Shown in pieces: positions 1 through 11,385 of a DNA stretch of 64,000 nucleotides; the stretch's first letter is position 1, and every line of letters begins with the position of its first letter. Source of the stretch: Sipunculus nudus. Taxonomy: Eukaryota > Annelida > Sipuncula > Golfingiida > Sipunculidae. Made by a program: the position numbers and the translations under genes. Where the stretch lies: the NCBI GenBank assembly GCA_026874595.1, contig CM049306.1, positions 78,520,142 to 78,584,141 of the forward strand, given 5' to 3'. Below the pieces are notes generated by a model. That model was not told where the DNA came from. It was given only the letters and a program-made list of their open reading frames with translations, and made no database searches.

Positions 1-844
1 GTCCGCTCCTTTCGCTTTGTATCTTGCGGGAAAAAAATAATGCAAGCTAACATGTTTAATCTTCATGATTGTGCAGTTATGCATGTTATATATGTATATT
101 ATTCTGACAACAATAACGAGTATTCATGTTTCAGATATTACAGTGACAAGTTATCGCAAAGCTATCAGAATCAAACAAAAGTATCCGAATTCTAGATGCC
201 AACCCATTATTAGTACAAATTACTGATGTTTTGTAATAAAAACAATTAGAAGAAACTTATTTTTCCAGTAATTTTAAGGAATATATTGTATAAAGTTCCA
301 ATAATCTTATATAATCTAACAGAGTAAAGGCACCTTATACACTGGTAGTGCCTGCCTTAAGCATACTGAAGTACCACCTCTATCTACTGCACCAATAGAC
401 GTTCTTATCAGCCCACAAACTGACACTAAGAGAGATCAAGTTATGTAGCTGTTTATCATGAATAATAAGAGTAAGTTATAGATTTCGTTCTAATTTAGAA
501 GTGTCTACTGAATATATACACATAGTGTATCAATGTAACATTTAACAAATTTATAAAATGACCTTTAATAAAACCATGCCCTTCACCTTATGTGCAAGAG
601 TTTTAGAGTGTTGGGTAACACTAATCTCAATTCTGAATTCAACTTATTACTTTCAGTTTAATACCCCTTTCACACACACAACGGATACGAGCCAAACGGT
701 TTGCTCAAACCGGTTTGTTGTGTTCACACGGGCATCTGGCACCAATTGGTGTTGTGTACAATTCAGATGTGAAACAATGTAACAACATGCTGACACAAGC
801 ATTAGCCCTGCGCTGTGACCGAGCAAAGCGAATAATGATTCGCA

Positions 845-1312
845 TTCAAAAAGGTTTGAACGACCTCTGAAGGTAGTCTCTCCAACAGTAGCCAGGTGCC
901 GCTACCGCTCTGCACCAGTATGTCTGTTATTGGACGCAATTTTTTTTTCAAGAACGGATGTGTCGTTTGGCATGCGCAAGGAATCCTATTATCCGGAGTT
1001 GAATCCAGCCTGGATGTCGTCCTAACATAAAACAGCAAAAGTGGATCATTTTTGCCAAACAAGCAACCATGTTGTTTACATATCTTTATTGGGGCATGCC
1101 GGGTGTGTGCAAGTACGACATCCATTCTGGATTCACCTGCGGATGCTAGGGGTATTCCTTGCGCATGCCAAACAACAATTTCGTTTTCAAGATTCTTGAA
1201 ACAAATGGGGTCCAATAACAGACGCACTGGTGTAGAGCATGCACCAGGCGCCTGTTGGAGAGACTACCTCCGGAGGTTGACCCCAAAACACTTTATCAAA
1301 ACGGTTTGAAAA
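845..1312. mobile_element. Imperfect fold-back (inverted-repeat) element, copy 1
   Basis: The left part (about 845-1,035) reappears as an imperfect reverse complement in the right part (about 1,095-1,312). Both arms read GGTAGTCTCTCCAACA, then GTCTGTTATTGGA, then TGGCATGCGCAAGGA, then GAATCCAG followed by TGGATGTCGT. About 60 bp separate the arms. The transcript could form a long hairpin, and the element looks like a fold-back transposon or long-TIR MITE. I could not fix its outer ends or a target-site duplication. Open frames on both strands here are mirror translations of the two arms, not genes. Confidence 0.75.
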
Positions 1313-1481
1313 TATTTTCGATTGCCTTATGAACACTCTAATGCGCAAAATTAAATTTAGGTCTTCTTGAAGTGATGAGACCCATTTGATGTGAAGTATA
1401 GAGAAAAATAAGTAATAAAGTATACATCCCACTGGAGCTACTGACTAGAATAACCTATAAGGTGTTTCTTCTAGTGACTGG

Positions 1482-1545
1482 TCAGGGGCGTATTCATTGG
1501 GGGGGGGGGGTACACAAAGCCCCCCCCCCCACACACACACCTTTG
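1482..1545. repeat. Poly-G / poly-C low-complexity stretch
   Basis: The motif GGGGCGTATTCATT runs into an 11-G tract, a short spacer, and then a run of C followed by (AC)n. The copy-2 equivalent at 15,985-16,040 has different run lengths. GGGGCGTATTCA resembles the reverse complement of TGAATACGCCCC at about 10,397, which suggests ends of a common degenerate repeat. Confidence 0.5.
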
Positions 1546-3330
1546 TTTTAGCTCACACTTAAGCCAGTCAACTACTGGCAATTGTCGAGCTGGTGAACTC
1601 ATTTTTATTTTATGTTAGATTATTAAAGTATATGTACACATTTATTTATTTTATTAATGTTATTGTTTATTTACATAATATTTTTACAGGTTAATATACC
1701 AATTAGCTAAAATCAAACTGATCTACCTTAGTCCCTGTACCATTTACAAATAACTAAAATATCAATACAATACATTCATAATACCTGAGAATATAAAATA
1801 TGGTCATTATAACTATGTAAACTCAAAAACATACAATCATATTTAGAAAGTATATAATATTTATACTTATAAAAGCAGGCAGAGTACTAAAATATCATAG
1901 TCAGTATATATATATATCTATAATGAGAGGTACGACGCAGTTATAATACAATATTCTGTGCCATTGATAGACTTGGCCCAAACAATATTCTGAATAAGCA
2001 ACATGGAATGAAGTTATTATTTTTCCTATATGATCCATGAATACCAAGCAGATTGAGTGTTTCACAAAACAACACTAAAATATGCAAGAATAATTTCTCG
2101 TTTAATTTGTTTCTTGAAAGCAGCACATGATGTGACTGATCTAGATTCACTGGATTAACTATTCCAGATTTTTATCTCAGCAAATGGTTAGATTAATTTC
2201 GATCTAGTTAGGTGTAGGTCCAGAAACGACTACATTTTTATTTACAGCTGCTCGAGTTCCATGATTGTGAGCTTCATTTACAAAATGCAAACCATTACTT
2301 GGTCAACCAGGAACCATTAAACATTAGCACTGAAGTAGAATATGTATAGCGTTACTGTACATTCACCAATGTTCACTTACTATCATCATGGAATTTATAT
2401 TTCTATCGTAAATTTTGATCATAATACGGAGAGCTGTTTTTTGTTTGAAACTTCTTGTCAGTAGCCAATAAGGAGCAAGCTCAGATGCTTAGGGCATGGT
2501 CAATATGTAGCTGAATGATAGTCACATAAACCTTGGTCAGTAATTGCAGAGAAGGAGATCTCAATATTCAGTAAAGAACTAGTATTATGCATAATAAGTA
2601 AACATGTGGTCTCCAGGATATATAGGCATTTTTTCATGGCAATATATAGTGATGTTAACTACGAACATCACAATGCCATCAGTATTTAGCACAGTTGGAA
2701 GATCATTTATGTATATCAAAACAGAACTGCTCCATGTACCGTACCCTTTGGGACACCGTCATTCATAACTGAAGAGTTAGCTAGAATATTATTGTATTTT
2801 GCTATCTATAAACGATTAAGAAGAAAAGGAATAAAAAACGGAAACTATGTCACTAGCAAACATCAGATGTATGCTGTTCTTTTATTAAACAGATTTCTGT
2901 TATAAATTATGTATCAGTAATTATTTTCTACCAATACCCTGATGTGACCTTGGGGTCAAAGTTCACAAAAATACTAAATTTTGACATTTTTATCATGTGT
3001 TTTTATTGTTGGTTTACAGTTGTTCTCATTCCTATTCTTTTTGTATTTTAATGCCATTTCTTTTCTTCTTTTTTTTGTGAAACTGCAGGCTTTTAGTTCA
3101 TCAAACATTATATACTATACTAAAGTTGCAGTACCTTGCAGTGCTTTTCCTGATACGATTCTTGTGTAATTTATATGTACACTAACATGTATCCATGTAA
3201 CATCTAGCAGGCCGATACAAGAGCCTTTTCCGAGCTTACTCATTTTCCATGATTGAGATGTTTTAATTATAATAAGTCCTGCTTATATTCCATTTATCAA
3301 TTCAAATTTGAGGACATGTATGACCCTACT
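1546..3330. other. AT-rich non-coding stretch
   Basis: I see no gene, RNA or clear transposon here. The stretch is AT-rich, with polyT and short TA runs, and it is duplicated at about 16,045-17,755. Confidence 0.5.
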
Positions 3331-3520
3331 CAGGGGAGGATCCAAAATTTTGGAAAGGGAGGCAGACTAAGAGAAAACCTAAAAATAGGTCCTCTGGTCC
3401 GAGAGTGAGGCGGTCAGGGTCGCAAAATTTGGTTTGTGTCGGCTCCAAAACTCTTTTTTTATGCATCCTACCAGGTTTTGCTCATGCCCCACATCTACTG
3501 ATGCTTACCTACAACTGTAA
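3331..3520. repeat. Degenerate repeat starting GGGGAGGATCCAAAATTTTG
   Basis: The opening CAGGGGAGGATCCAAAATTT followed by GGAAAGGGAGGC resembles the GGGGCGGATCCAGGATTT-type ends common in invertebrate interspersed repeats. In copy 2 (about 17,758) the opening motif is deleted and the remainder is present. I assign no class. Confidence 0.4.
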
Positions 3521-4599
3521 TATTGGTTTTCAATGAATAAAGAGGAAAACCAACAAATAGGCTGAAAGGAACATAAATCAGTAAGTTAGCACATTGGTCA
3601 ACCAGGTTTGTTCACTTTGGCTAAACAACACCTAATAGACGCCTATGCCTAAACTAAATCAAAGAAAGAAACCAATTATTTTGTAAATCTTTAAACCCTT
3701 TGCATGCCGATGATCATTATCATAGACAAATTGTAAACCCTCATTTTTTCTTCCTAAAATATGTATTTAACAAATTTAAAAATGACTCAACTTCAACAAT
3801 CCTTCTCTTGAAAAGTTAACATCAATTGCCCCATAATTCAAATGAGTTTTCTAATGAAATTTCTTAGATGATATGTGGAAGTGATGTGAAAAATCTTGAT
3901 ACTAGAAATATTTTGCAATATCTTATGAGTTCACCAAATAAGAAATAATATAATTTTGGTTAAAGAAATTATTTAGACAGCATAGGAATTATGTGGTACC
4001 AATAGGCTAAGCTATGCACTTCTGTCCCCAGATCTTATACCTACAAGTCACATTTACACATTGGGGGTTGTGTACACTGGCATCATTTATTTATGTCAAA
4101 ACGAAGCATTTTAAGTTTGATAGATATATATCTGTTGACTTACTTTTAATGAGGAACATTATTATGTGAAAAAAAGATATATGTTTAGCATATATTACGC
4201 TCTGTCTGCATGTGACAAACGGTTTCATATTTACCTTTTAAAATAATGAAGTGCTCAATGTTTAAATATCAATAATGTATTGATAATTGGTCACCCAACC
4301 TTCGTTTGTAAGCGAAGTTCAACAGATAACCATAAAGATATTAAAAATGAAATAAAACACACAAAGATGGCATGACCTCTCTGATATTTAAGTACATGTT
4401 GAATCATATCACATTCTAGCATAATTGGTGATATATAATAACTCATTACTTCATGCATCTGTTATTTCATCAAATATATTTGCCTACTGGGCGAGAATTT
4501 TCCATGTATGTCTGCAAATATATTTGCATATATAAGAAAAAAAATTTTCCAACTTTATGTTTATCATGCATGGGCAGGCCAATATTCATATTACTTATT

Positions 4600-4665
4600 A
4601 TTTTTCGGGGGGAGGGGTGGAGGTAACAGCCTGCATTTGTTTAATGCTTGCATAAAGGCCTACTT
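4600..4665 (-). repeat. SINE/LINE 3'-tail relic, copy 1
   Basis: GGTGGAGGTAACAGCCTGCA followed by TTTGTTTAATGCTTGC matches the minus-strand 3' tail of the SINE at 53,693-54,064 (GGTGGAAGTAACCGCCTCCA and then TTTTTTTTAATGCTTAC). No tRNA-like head is present. It is a 5'-truncated copy of the SINE, or the 3' end of its partner LINE. Confidence 0.5.
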
Positions 4666-4739
4666 CCACCCTCTCGGTGTTTTTGCATATATGAAAGGTA
4701 CAAATAGAATTGATGTAAAAATTACTGACTTTTGGGAGC

Positions 4740-5340
4740 TACTATCCGTGATAGGAACGAATATGTGAACAGAGTCCTGGGAGCCCCCTGAAAAAGTTGG
4801 GAAAGCCCTTGGGAAGTGTGTGACGTCACAACCAGAACCCCGGTTGCGCGTCCACGTGGTTTCAGCAAGGCCGACGGGTCGATCTGATCAAGCGAGGCGG
4901 AGGAATCATCGTAAGATGACAATGTCTGAGACACGTTAAAGGAGAATAAAGCGGTGAATTTAGATCTGTAGATATATGGCAACTTCGACATTAGCCTCGT
5001 GTAATTTTGGGCCATGTATACGTTGTTAGAAAGACACAGACAGCGGCCGCTGCAAGCCAACACGCCAACACTGGCAACAGGTTTGATTCCAGTGACGAAG
5101 TGACAGGCTGTACAAAATCGAGGATGCAGTCTGTGGGAATTTTAAGGGATATTCTCAATCTGGTGATTATTATCAAAATAACGAGATTATTCAGTAATAT
5201 AATATTTAGAGAAAGAAAATGTAGAGTAGTAAAAGATGCCGAGGGTGATTCTTGACTTGGTTGAGTTTGTTCAATATCGCTCGCGACGCTTTGCAGCAAA
5301 GTTTGTTGTTGTGATAACATTAACAAGGTTGTGACTGGTG
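4740..5340. other. GC-richer segment with CRE and E-box palindromes, copy 1
   Basis: This is more CpG-rich than its surroundings. It contains TGACGTCA at about 4,822, CACGTGG at about 4,853 and a NotI-type GCGGCCGC at about 5,043. Frames of 80-113 codons are open on both strands. One minus-strand frame starting near 4,990 gains a stop in copy 2 close to its start, so I do not call a gene. It may be a promoter or first-exon fragment, or part of a repeat. The minus-strand word TTCTGGTTGTGACGTCACA also occurs on the plus strand at about 7,788. Confidence 0.3.
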
Positions 5341-5592
5341 CCGTGGTGGCATATTTTGATTCTGCAAAAATCAGCTGATAAGCAACTTGGTTTCGTCGTA
5401 TGAATAAAGCGCTGGTCCTTTCTTTTTATCATAATTTATACATACATGCTATATTATCAGAAATGCAAAATTGTTGTTTTGACATTGATAAGCGCTTTTT
5501 CGTTTAGAAGTATGGCAGACCTTACTTCATAAATACATGTAACCTTAAAGTGCCACACACGGGGCTAGTCTTAAATGAAGCTGTATACGTAC

Positions 5593-6405
5593 CAGGGTTG
5601 GGGCCAGGTACTTGTACCTGTACCTGTACCTAGGTACACATTTCAGATTACCTGTATCTGTACCTGTACCTGCCAGTCATGAGTAGGAATTACCTTGTAC
5701 CTGTACCTGTACCTGTACCTGGAACTAAAGTACCTGTACCTGGTACAAGGTACTCCAGGTACATTTTCATATTTTCAGGGTTTTTTTTTATTGTTTTTTT
5801 CTCTTTAGTATTAAATTACCTGAAGTGTAAAATAACCAGCAAGCCATCAGTGTGATAAACTGCTCATGAATTGAATTGTTATCACACATCCAGAATGGTC
5901 ACATGTGTGAAATCAGCGTTAACCACTAATTGAGCAAATCATTAGATTATACTGTACTTGGTGCACTTAATGAACATTTAGTACACAAATATCATGTTTG
6001 TGAAGTACGGTGTCAGAATAATTCTTCTCTTACTGTACTTGGTGTACTTTATGGACTTTCAGTAGATTTTAATTTCATGTTTATGAATATATGGTGTCAT
6101 ACTCTACTTGGTGCCCTAAATGGACTTTTAATACACTTGCATATCATGTTTGTGAACATATGGTGCTATACAGTTAATAAGTTTTATTAAAATATACTTT
6201 AGCAAATGACTTCAGTATTATTTGATAGAAAAAGGCATGTTAACTTGCATATACGTGAATTTATGCCGTAAAAACTGATCCTAAAACAAATGTACCTGTA
6301 CCTAGGTACTCTGTGAAAATCAAGTACCTGAACCTGTACCTGGCCAATTCACAAGTACCTGTATCTGTACCTAGGTACTTTCACTTGTACCTGGCCCCAA
6401 CCCTG
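5593..6405. mobile_element. hAT-like non-autonomous element (MITE), copy 1
   Basis: The ends are inverted: CAGGGTTGGGGCCAGGTAC at 5,593 and GTACCTGGCCCCAACCCTG ending at 6,405. A perfect 8-bp target-site duplication ATACGTAC flanks it (5,585-5,592 and 6,406-6,413). CAGGG-type ends with 8-bp duplications are hallmarks of the hAT superfamily. Both subterminal regions are clusters of TACCTG/CTGTACC words, plausibly transposase-binding repeats. The centre (about 5,951-6,175) has three degenerate tandem units beginning ACTGTACTTGGTG. At 813 bp with no transposase frame, it depends on an enzyme supplied in trans. The 86-codon frame here is a translation of the internal repeats. Confidence 0.9.
5951..6178. 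repeat. Three degenerate tandem units inside the hAT-like element
   Basis: Units begin at 5,951, 6,032 and 6,101 with ACTGTACTTGGTG or ACTCTACTTGGTG. Each contains a TTCATGTTTATGAA-like or TATCATGTTTGTGAA-like word. The copy-2 equivalent is at about 21,019-21,246. Confidence 0.7.
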
Positions 6406-6527
6406 ATACGTACCACACCCATCCCGATGGAGGGTGGTACTAAATTTAAGAACCCCCCCCCCCCGGCCCTTCATCATGGAAACGATACATACATTTGATT
6501 ATCTATATAATTTACACTCTTTCCTTT

Positions 6528-6536
<9 letters not shown>

Positions 6537-6574
<38 letters not shown>

Positions 6575-6586
6575 AGAGAGAGAGAG
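6537..6586. repeat. (AT)n followed by (GA)n microsatellite
   Basis: An AT tract (6,537-6,572) is followed by seven GA units. Copy 2 at about 21,638-21,662 has lost the AT part and keeps only GA. Confidence 0.9.
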
Positions 6587-6589
6587 ATT

Positions 6590-7960
6590 TAGTAAATTTG
6601 AAATATATAGTACAAAGCATGAAATTTTTAAACACACCTCTTAAATTATATGTATGCGTGTGCGTGTGCTGACTTTGCATGGAATTAGTTTTTTTGTTAT
6701 ATAAAAAAAGATAAAACATTGCTTATCACATTTTATATAACAAATACACATTTTTAAAACAATGTAACATGTTATCATTACAGATACTCAAAAGAAAACT
6801 TAAAAAAAAATTCAAACAGAGTGAAAATATCCCCAACCCATATACAACACACACGTTTAGTGTAAGGAAGCCATTACGAAGCCTATTTTTTTTCATATTA
6901 TTTGGGCACAGAATTAAAATATGCTGAAATGCATGGTATAATTTTTTTTATATTTTTAATTGTCTGATATTTCAAAAGATTTGAAATATTAAAATGAATT
7001 ATTTTGATTATTGTCAACAATAAGGAGTAACGATTTTTAACGTGGGTTTATTTTTTTAGAATCCTATTAATTGTTTCTCCAATGGTAATGCCTTTGCTGA
7101 GGCACTATGCACCGAGCTTTAGGGGACCCCTTAGTTCATATGTGTCTTGAAACTTTAAAAAAAAAGTCCCAAATTAAAAAATAAAGATTTTATCATTTAC
7201 AAGCGTTCAGACACAATTTATAATAAATTAATTGATTGATCAATTTGATATTATTAAACTTATACGACCAACAAGCAGCTATATGTTGATTGTCATATAA
7301 CACGTCGCTTGAAATCCTGATACGGCGTCAGTGCAGACTGCGTGGTGCCAGCTCCCAACGTGTCAAGGCCGAGTCGGGGAATAACAGGTGCAAAGTTGAA
7401 GACTAAGAGATACAGGAGTCGTAAAGATGAAAAGCAGCATCATTTCCTAGTTAGCAGCCTACGCATGTAAGGGATATAGAGTGGCAACAAAAGTGGCAAC
7501 AAAGGTGACTTAAATGTCAGGAAAAGTCCGTCCGCACCCTTATGTCAGTGGCCAAACCTGGGGAATCCCCTTCCCAGATCATGCCCGGCCGAGTCCAGTT
7601 CGGCCTCTTCTGTAAAGGAAATCCTGTCCATTTGGCACGAACATGTGGCTTATACACTTGTTAAAATATGATTAAGCTCACACCATCACCCTTGATGTTA
7701 CTGCTCAACCCGACGACGCAATACTTTGGCATATTTTCCCCAGATCGTGTTAAACTCAAATGATGCCATTACAATACCGCCCGGTGTGTTCTGGTTGTGA
7801 CGTCACAATCGCCTTGGCCAGGACGCTTCTGTTTGGCTTGGGGCCCCTGAGTGGGGTGGATTACGGGTCTTTCGATTAAAATTTTAACGGTTAAGTTCGC
7901 AAAGCTTGATTTTATTATACCATAATTTATACATATAAATGTAAATGAATAAACCTTCAA
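6590..7960. other. AT-rich non-coding stretch with a GC-richer core
   Basis: No supported gene. The part at 7,310-7,640 is less AT-rich. A plus-strand frame of about 50 codons ends at about 7,469; in copy 2 an extra T near 22,403 extends it by a few codons. It has no recognisable domain or good splice sites. Confidence 0.4.
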
Positions 7961-7974
7961 TAGTATTTCATTTT

Positions 7975-8314
7975 ATTTTTTTCATAGAAGTAGGCCTTTA
8001 ACTATTACTATATACATCTGCAGAGTTCCATTTCGGTTTCGGACTACGTGACAGGAGCTTATACCCGGTTATCCTGGTGTCAACCAGGATTGGTGTACCA
8101 CTCCTGGGGGTCCTGGGTGTGTGTCATCCCCATTGCTAAGTCATAACACCGAGGAACCCCGAAAAGCGCACTTTGAGAGTGAAACATGGATGTTGGACAC
8201 AGTCTCCCCATTAAGCCTGCAGAGCGCTCACCCTGGGTAGGATGAAAAATCAGATTCAAACTCACTATCTCCCGGCTTTGAGTCCTGTGCTTTAACCCTG
8301 AGTAACAGAAGCCG
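7975..8314 (-). mobile_element. tRNA-derived SINE, decayed, copy 1
   Basis: Read on the minus strand, it starts GGCTTCTGTTACTCAGGGTT, a mutated version of the tRNA-like head GGCTTCTGTGGCTCAGGGGT of the copy at 62,544. It then follows the same body (CTCCCGGCTTTGAGTCC, CCTGCAGAGCGCTCACCCTG, AAGCGCACTTTGAGAGTGAAAC, and CGGTTTCGGACTACGTGACA as read on the plus strand). The A box is damaged and the 3' tail shortened. The right flank carries a short direct repeat, CTGATTACTTGAA. Confidence 0.85.
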
Positions 8315-10200
8315 TCCTGATTACTTGAACATTTCTGATTACTTGAAACTATTTATTTGATGTGCTTTGTCGCAATGGGATGTAACTCTTTGCCTTAACA
8401 TAACCGCAAATGTAGGTGCCACTAGTATTTGGTAACCAACAATATGATTGATCAGTAAGCACACCAACTTTCAGGATTGCTGAGAAATATTAGTTTTAGT
8501 GTGAATGTTCATTGTCAATGGGCTTTTAATGTCAGTATGTAGCAAATTAAGAAACTGCGGGGCTATCATTCCTCCCGACCCCATGTTTGAATTAACTTGT
8601 ATTACCCTTTTCAGTTTAAAATATTTGTTTGATTAAACAGTAGGAAAATTATAAAGGTGGCATAATCAGTGTTGTGAAACTGCTGAAGTTATTCCTCTGA
8701 ATAAAATAGGTTTCATGGCGATCAATGTGGCTATTATTACGAAATTTGAGCTTCTTTATGAAATGAATTAATAATGACAATTAAAAGGTCCTTGACATGT
8801 TGGTCTTAATGAAATCTCAGTTGGAAGTGCTTGGATCGGAAGGCAAAATTTTCTCGGTTTAATGTTGTGAATTGTGCCCGTGTAACGTCCAGACGACATG
8901 ACAAAGGAAACAGGCATCGTTATTGCAAAGCATTTCTGAAAATTAGCTCAGTAAGCAAAAGTCAAAAACCAAAAAAATCTCAATCCCAGTCATATAATTA
9001 TTAAAGCTCAAGTTTCTATGTTTTTTTAATCTGATACGGTAATCATTCATTATCCTACAAGTATGTCATATTCAAGGCTAGTTGGTATGTTCATTTTAAT
9101 CTGATACACCGTGAATCCGACTGCATTTTATTCCAGGTTATTTAAGGATTTTCCTTTCCTCAACTGTTGTTCTCTTTAATGTCTTTGCACAACTTAGTTA
9201 CCTTTCAAAGCTTCCTTAAGCCAGGGCATATATGTGTTTTTCACGGCATGGATTCGTGAATAGCTGGCACGGCAGCACGCTGACAGCCGTGCGCTCACCG
9301 AGGCATGCGGATTACGTGGAAACAGTTAATCATAATTAGGCCACTAGGTCTTGGCAAAGGTGACGGAGACGAATAAATCAAACCGGGGAATTAGAACTAA
9401 TTTAAAGGAGTGAAATCCGTTTTCAAGGAATATGCAGCATATTAAACCGAACGCCGGATTATCAGATGCCAAATTACCCGGTGCGCTTGTATATCTATAT
9501 TCCCGGGCCGAAGTCTATGGCAGTAATACTCAAGATGAGTAACCCTAACTGCAGTGATACCTATTTGTCAATATGGTTAATAAAATAATGAAAGCATATA
9601 GGTCTTTACATAGCTTTGTCGACAGAAGCTACCGTTAATGAACTGGTCAACTTGTCTTCAGTTTTATCCTCAGATTAGTTGTGACGGACTCTTCAGTCTT
9701 CATCAGCTGAAGCGAGCAGAATGAATTCATTGGCCGACGTTTGCCTTGGTATACAACTAAAACTGTGATGGTGATGTAATATCTAAATATAACCAATGAC
9801 AAAAGGTACCACGTGTTTATGCTGTAATAATCGTACCTGGCCGCCATCTGTGACCCATGCCACGTAGTCGGTGGCATTAATTGAACTACGTGCGTGTGTC
9901 GGGGGGGGGGGGGGGGATCTCCTAGGCGTAGGAATGTAATCAAAGCTTGGACTACTGTTTTCAAACATTTTATATATAGTTGCTTCAATTTTTCTTACAG
10001 GGCGCAGACACACGCACACATATATACACCTTTTTGGCGTCTGTATAACACTCAATTAAAAAATGTAAGCGTCTGTATAACACGTTTCAAATATATATAC
10101 TTATTCGCATTTCAAATATATTAAAAATAAGTATAAGATTTTACAAAATAAGGTATTATGTTTGGCGGTATTTGTTGGCGGTATTTATTTATGGACGTCA
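8315..10200. other. Non-coding part of the duplicated block
   Basis: No gene is supported. The segment 9,107-9,600 has a diverged relative at 29,560-30,310. A run of more than 15 G lies at 9,901. Confidence 0.5.
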
Positions 10201-10204
10201 TTGC

Positions 10205-10410
10205 ACTTAGAAGAGGATCCAGGTGATTGGTCAAGGGGTTCCGGATCCCCTATTTAAGCAAACGCAACATTTTTAAAGATTTCAGACCAATTGTTACGGC
10301 CTGGACCCCCCCCCCCCCCCATTGTCCGGACCTGAGGACCATATTTATGGTTTTCATTATTCCTTCTTGGTTGGGCCCTTCCTTTTCCTAAATCCTGAAT
10401 ACGCCCCTTG
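10205..10410 (-). repeat. Degenerate interspersed repeat with GGATCC-type ends
   Basis: The right edge read on the minus strand is GGGGCGTATTCAGGATTTAG, a typical start of invertebrate GGGGCGGATCCAGGATTT-like repeats. The left edge contains GAGGATCCAGG and a run of about 14 C follows inside. The copy-2 equivalent is about 25,222-25,425. No target-site duplication was resolved. Confidence 0.4.
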
Positions 10411-11343
10411 ACCTCAAGGTAAACACTGTGTGTTTGACTGTGCTTGATGGGAGAAAGAGAGGAAATTATATGTACATTACATGAACAACCCATGTATAAA
10501 TTTCATGTTCCCTGAAATGCCCTGTATTTACCATCGGTTTGCTGAGAACTGATACCACACTCCTCCATAATCTGCTTGGACTAGACCCTTTCTAAATGTG
10601 CTGTTGTAATGGGTACTATCCCCCCCCCACCCCATCGGCACGTATAGTGAACTCTAACCGGACCCCAGGGTGCAAGTTTTTCCCCCGCCCCTCGCCGGTG
10701 CGATGAACCAGCAGATAAGTGAAGGGCATACAGCTATTATATTATATTTTAGATTTATTTGACATGGATTGTACAACTAAAAATCGTAACTAATATGGCT
10801 CGAATGTTGTTGTGCAGACATGTCTAAAGGTGAAAGATTCCAGAGGACCCAAAGAATCCCATGCATTGACCATGGGCCTGCCACAACAACCAATGCATTC
10901 TCATACAAGGCTGGGGATGGAACCAGGATCCCCATCAGAGAGCCCCGAGTGTTTTACCACTCGACTGTCCACGCCCCAACATGGCATAACTGTGCATGGG
11001 CGCGCACACTCGGCTTCAAAATTTAACTTCGGGATATTTGATCAGGGCATGAGTACGCACTTATTGGCTGTTTGTTTCTGCCATCCACGTAACTTAAGTA
11101 CCTTAGACCATTTGTTATCATTTTGAATCAGTTGACTTTTTTAATTAAATAAAACATCAGGATACTCAATTCACACATGGCAGAGTCACTACAGGGTTCC
11201 TTCCGTTCCAGAAGATCAGAATTAGATGATATTCCATAGCTTTTTCTTGACTCCTAAAACAAACATGACCTTTTCCCCCCGAATGGCTTTATATTTTTGA
11301 GCGTAGACGGGTCTCCAAAATTAGATAAATCGTCAAAAATATA

Positions 11344-11347
<4 letters not shown>

Positions 11348-11384
<37 letters not shown>
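11348..11384. repeat. (GA)n microsatellite, copy 1
   Basis: A pure GA tract. The copy-2 equivalent at 26,377-26,415 is interrupted by GGGAGA units. Confidence 0.95.

Positions 11385-11385
<1 letters not shown>

Noticed and set aside
802-1432. Overlapping open frames on both strands (up to 141 codons), repeated at 15,428-15,932
   Set aside because: They are mirror translations of the two arms of the fold-back element, and a one-base change in a T run shortens one of them in copy 2. No domain is recognisable.
5930-6190. 86-codon frame conserved between the two copies
   Set aside because: It lies wholly inside the hAT-like MITE and encodes only its internal tandem repeats. Its conservation reflects the recent large duplication.
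7316-7469. Frame of about 50 codons ending in basic words such as KRYRSRKDEKQHH, present in both copies
   Set aside because: Stops bound it closely on both sides, an indel alters its start between copies, and no family or splice structure supports it.
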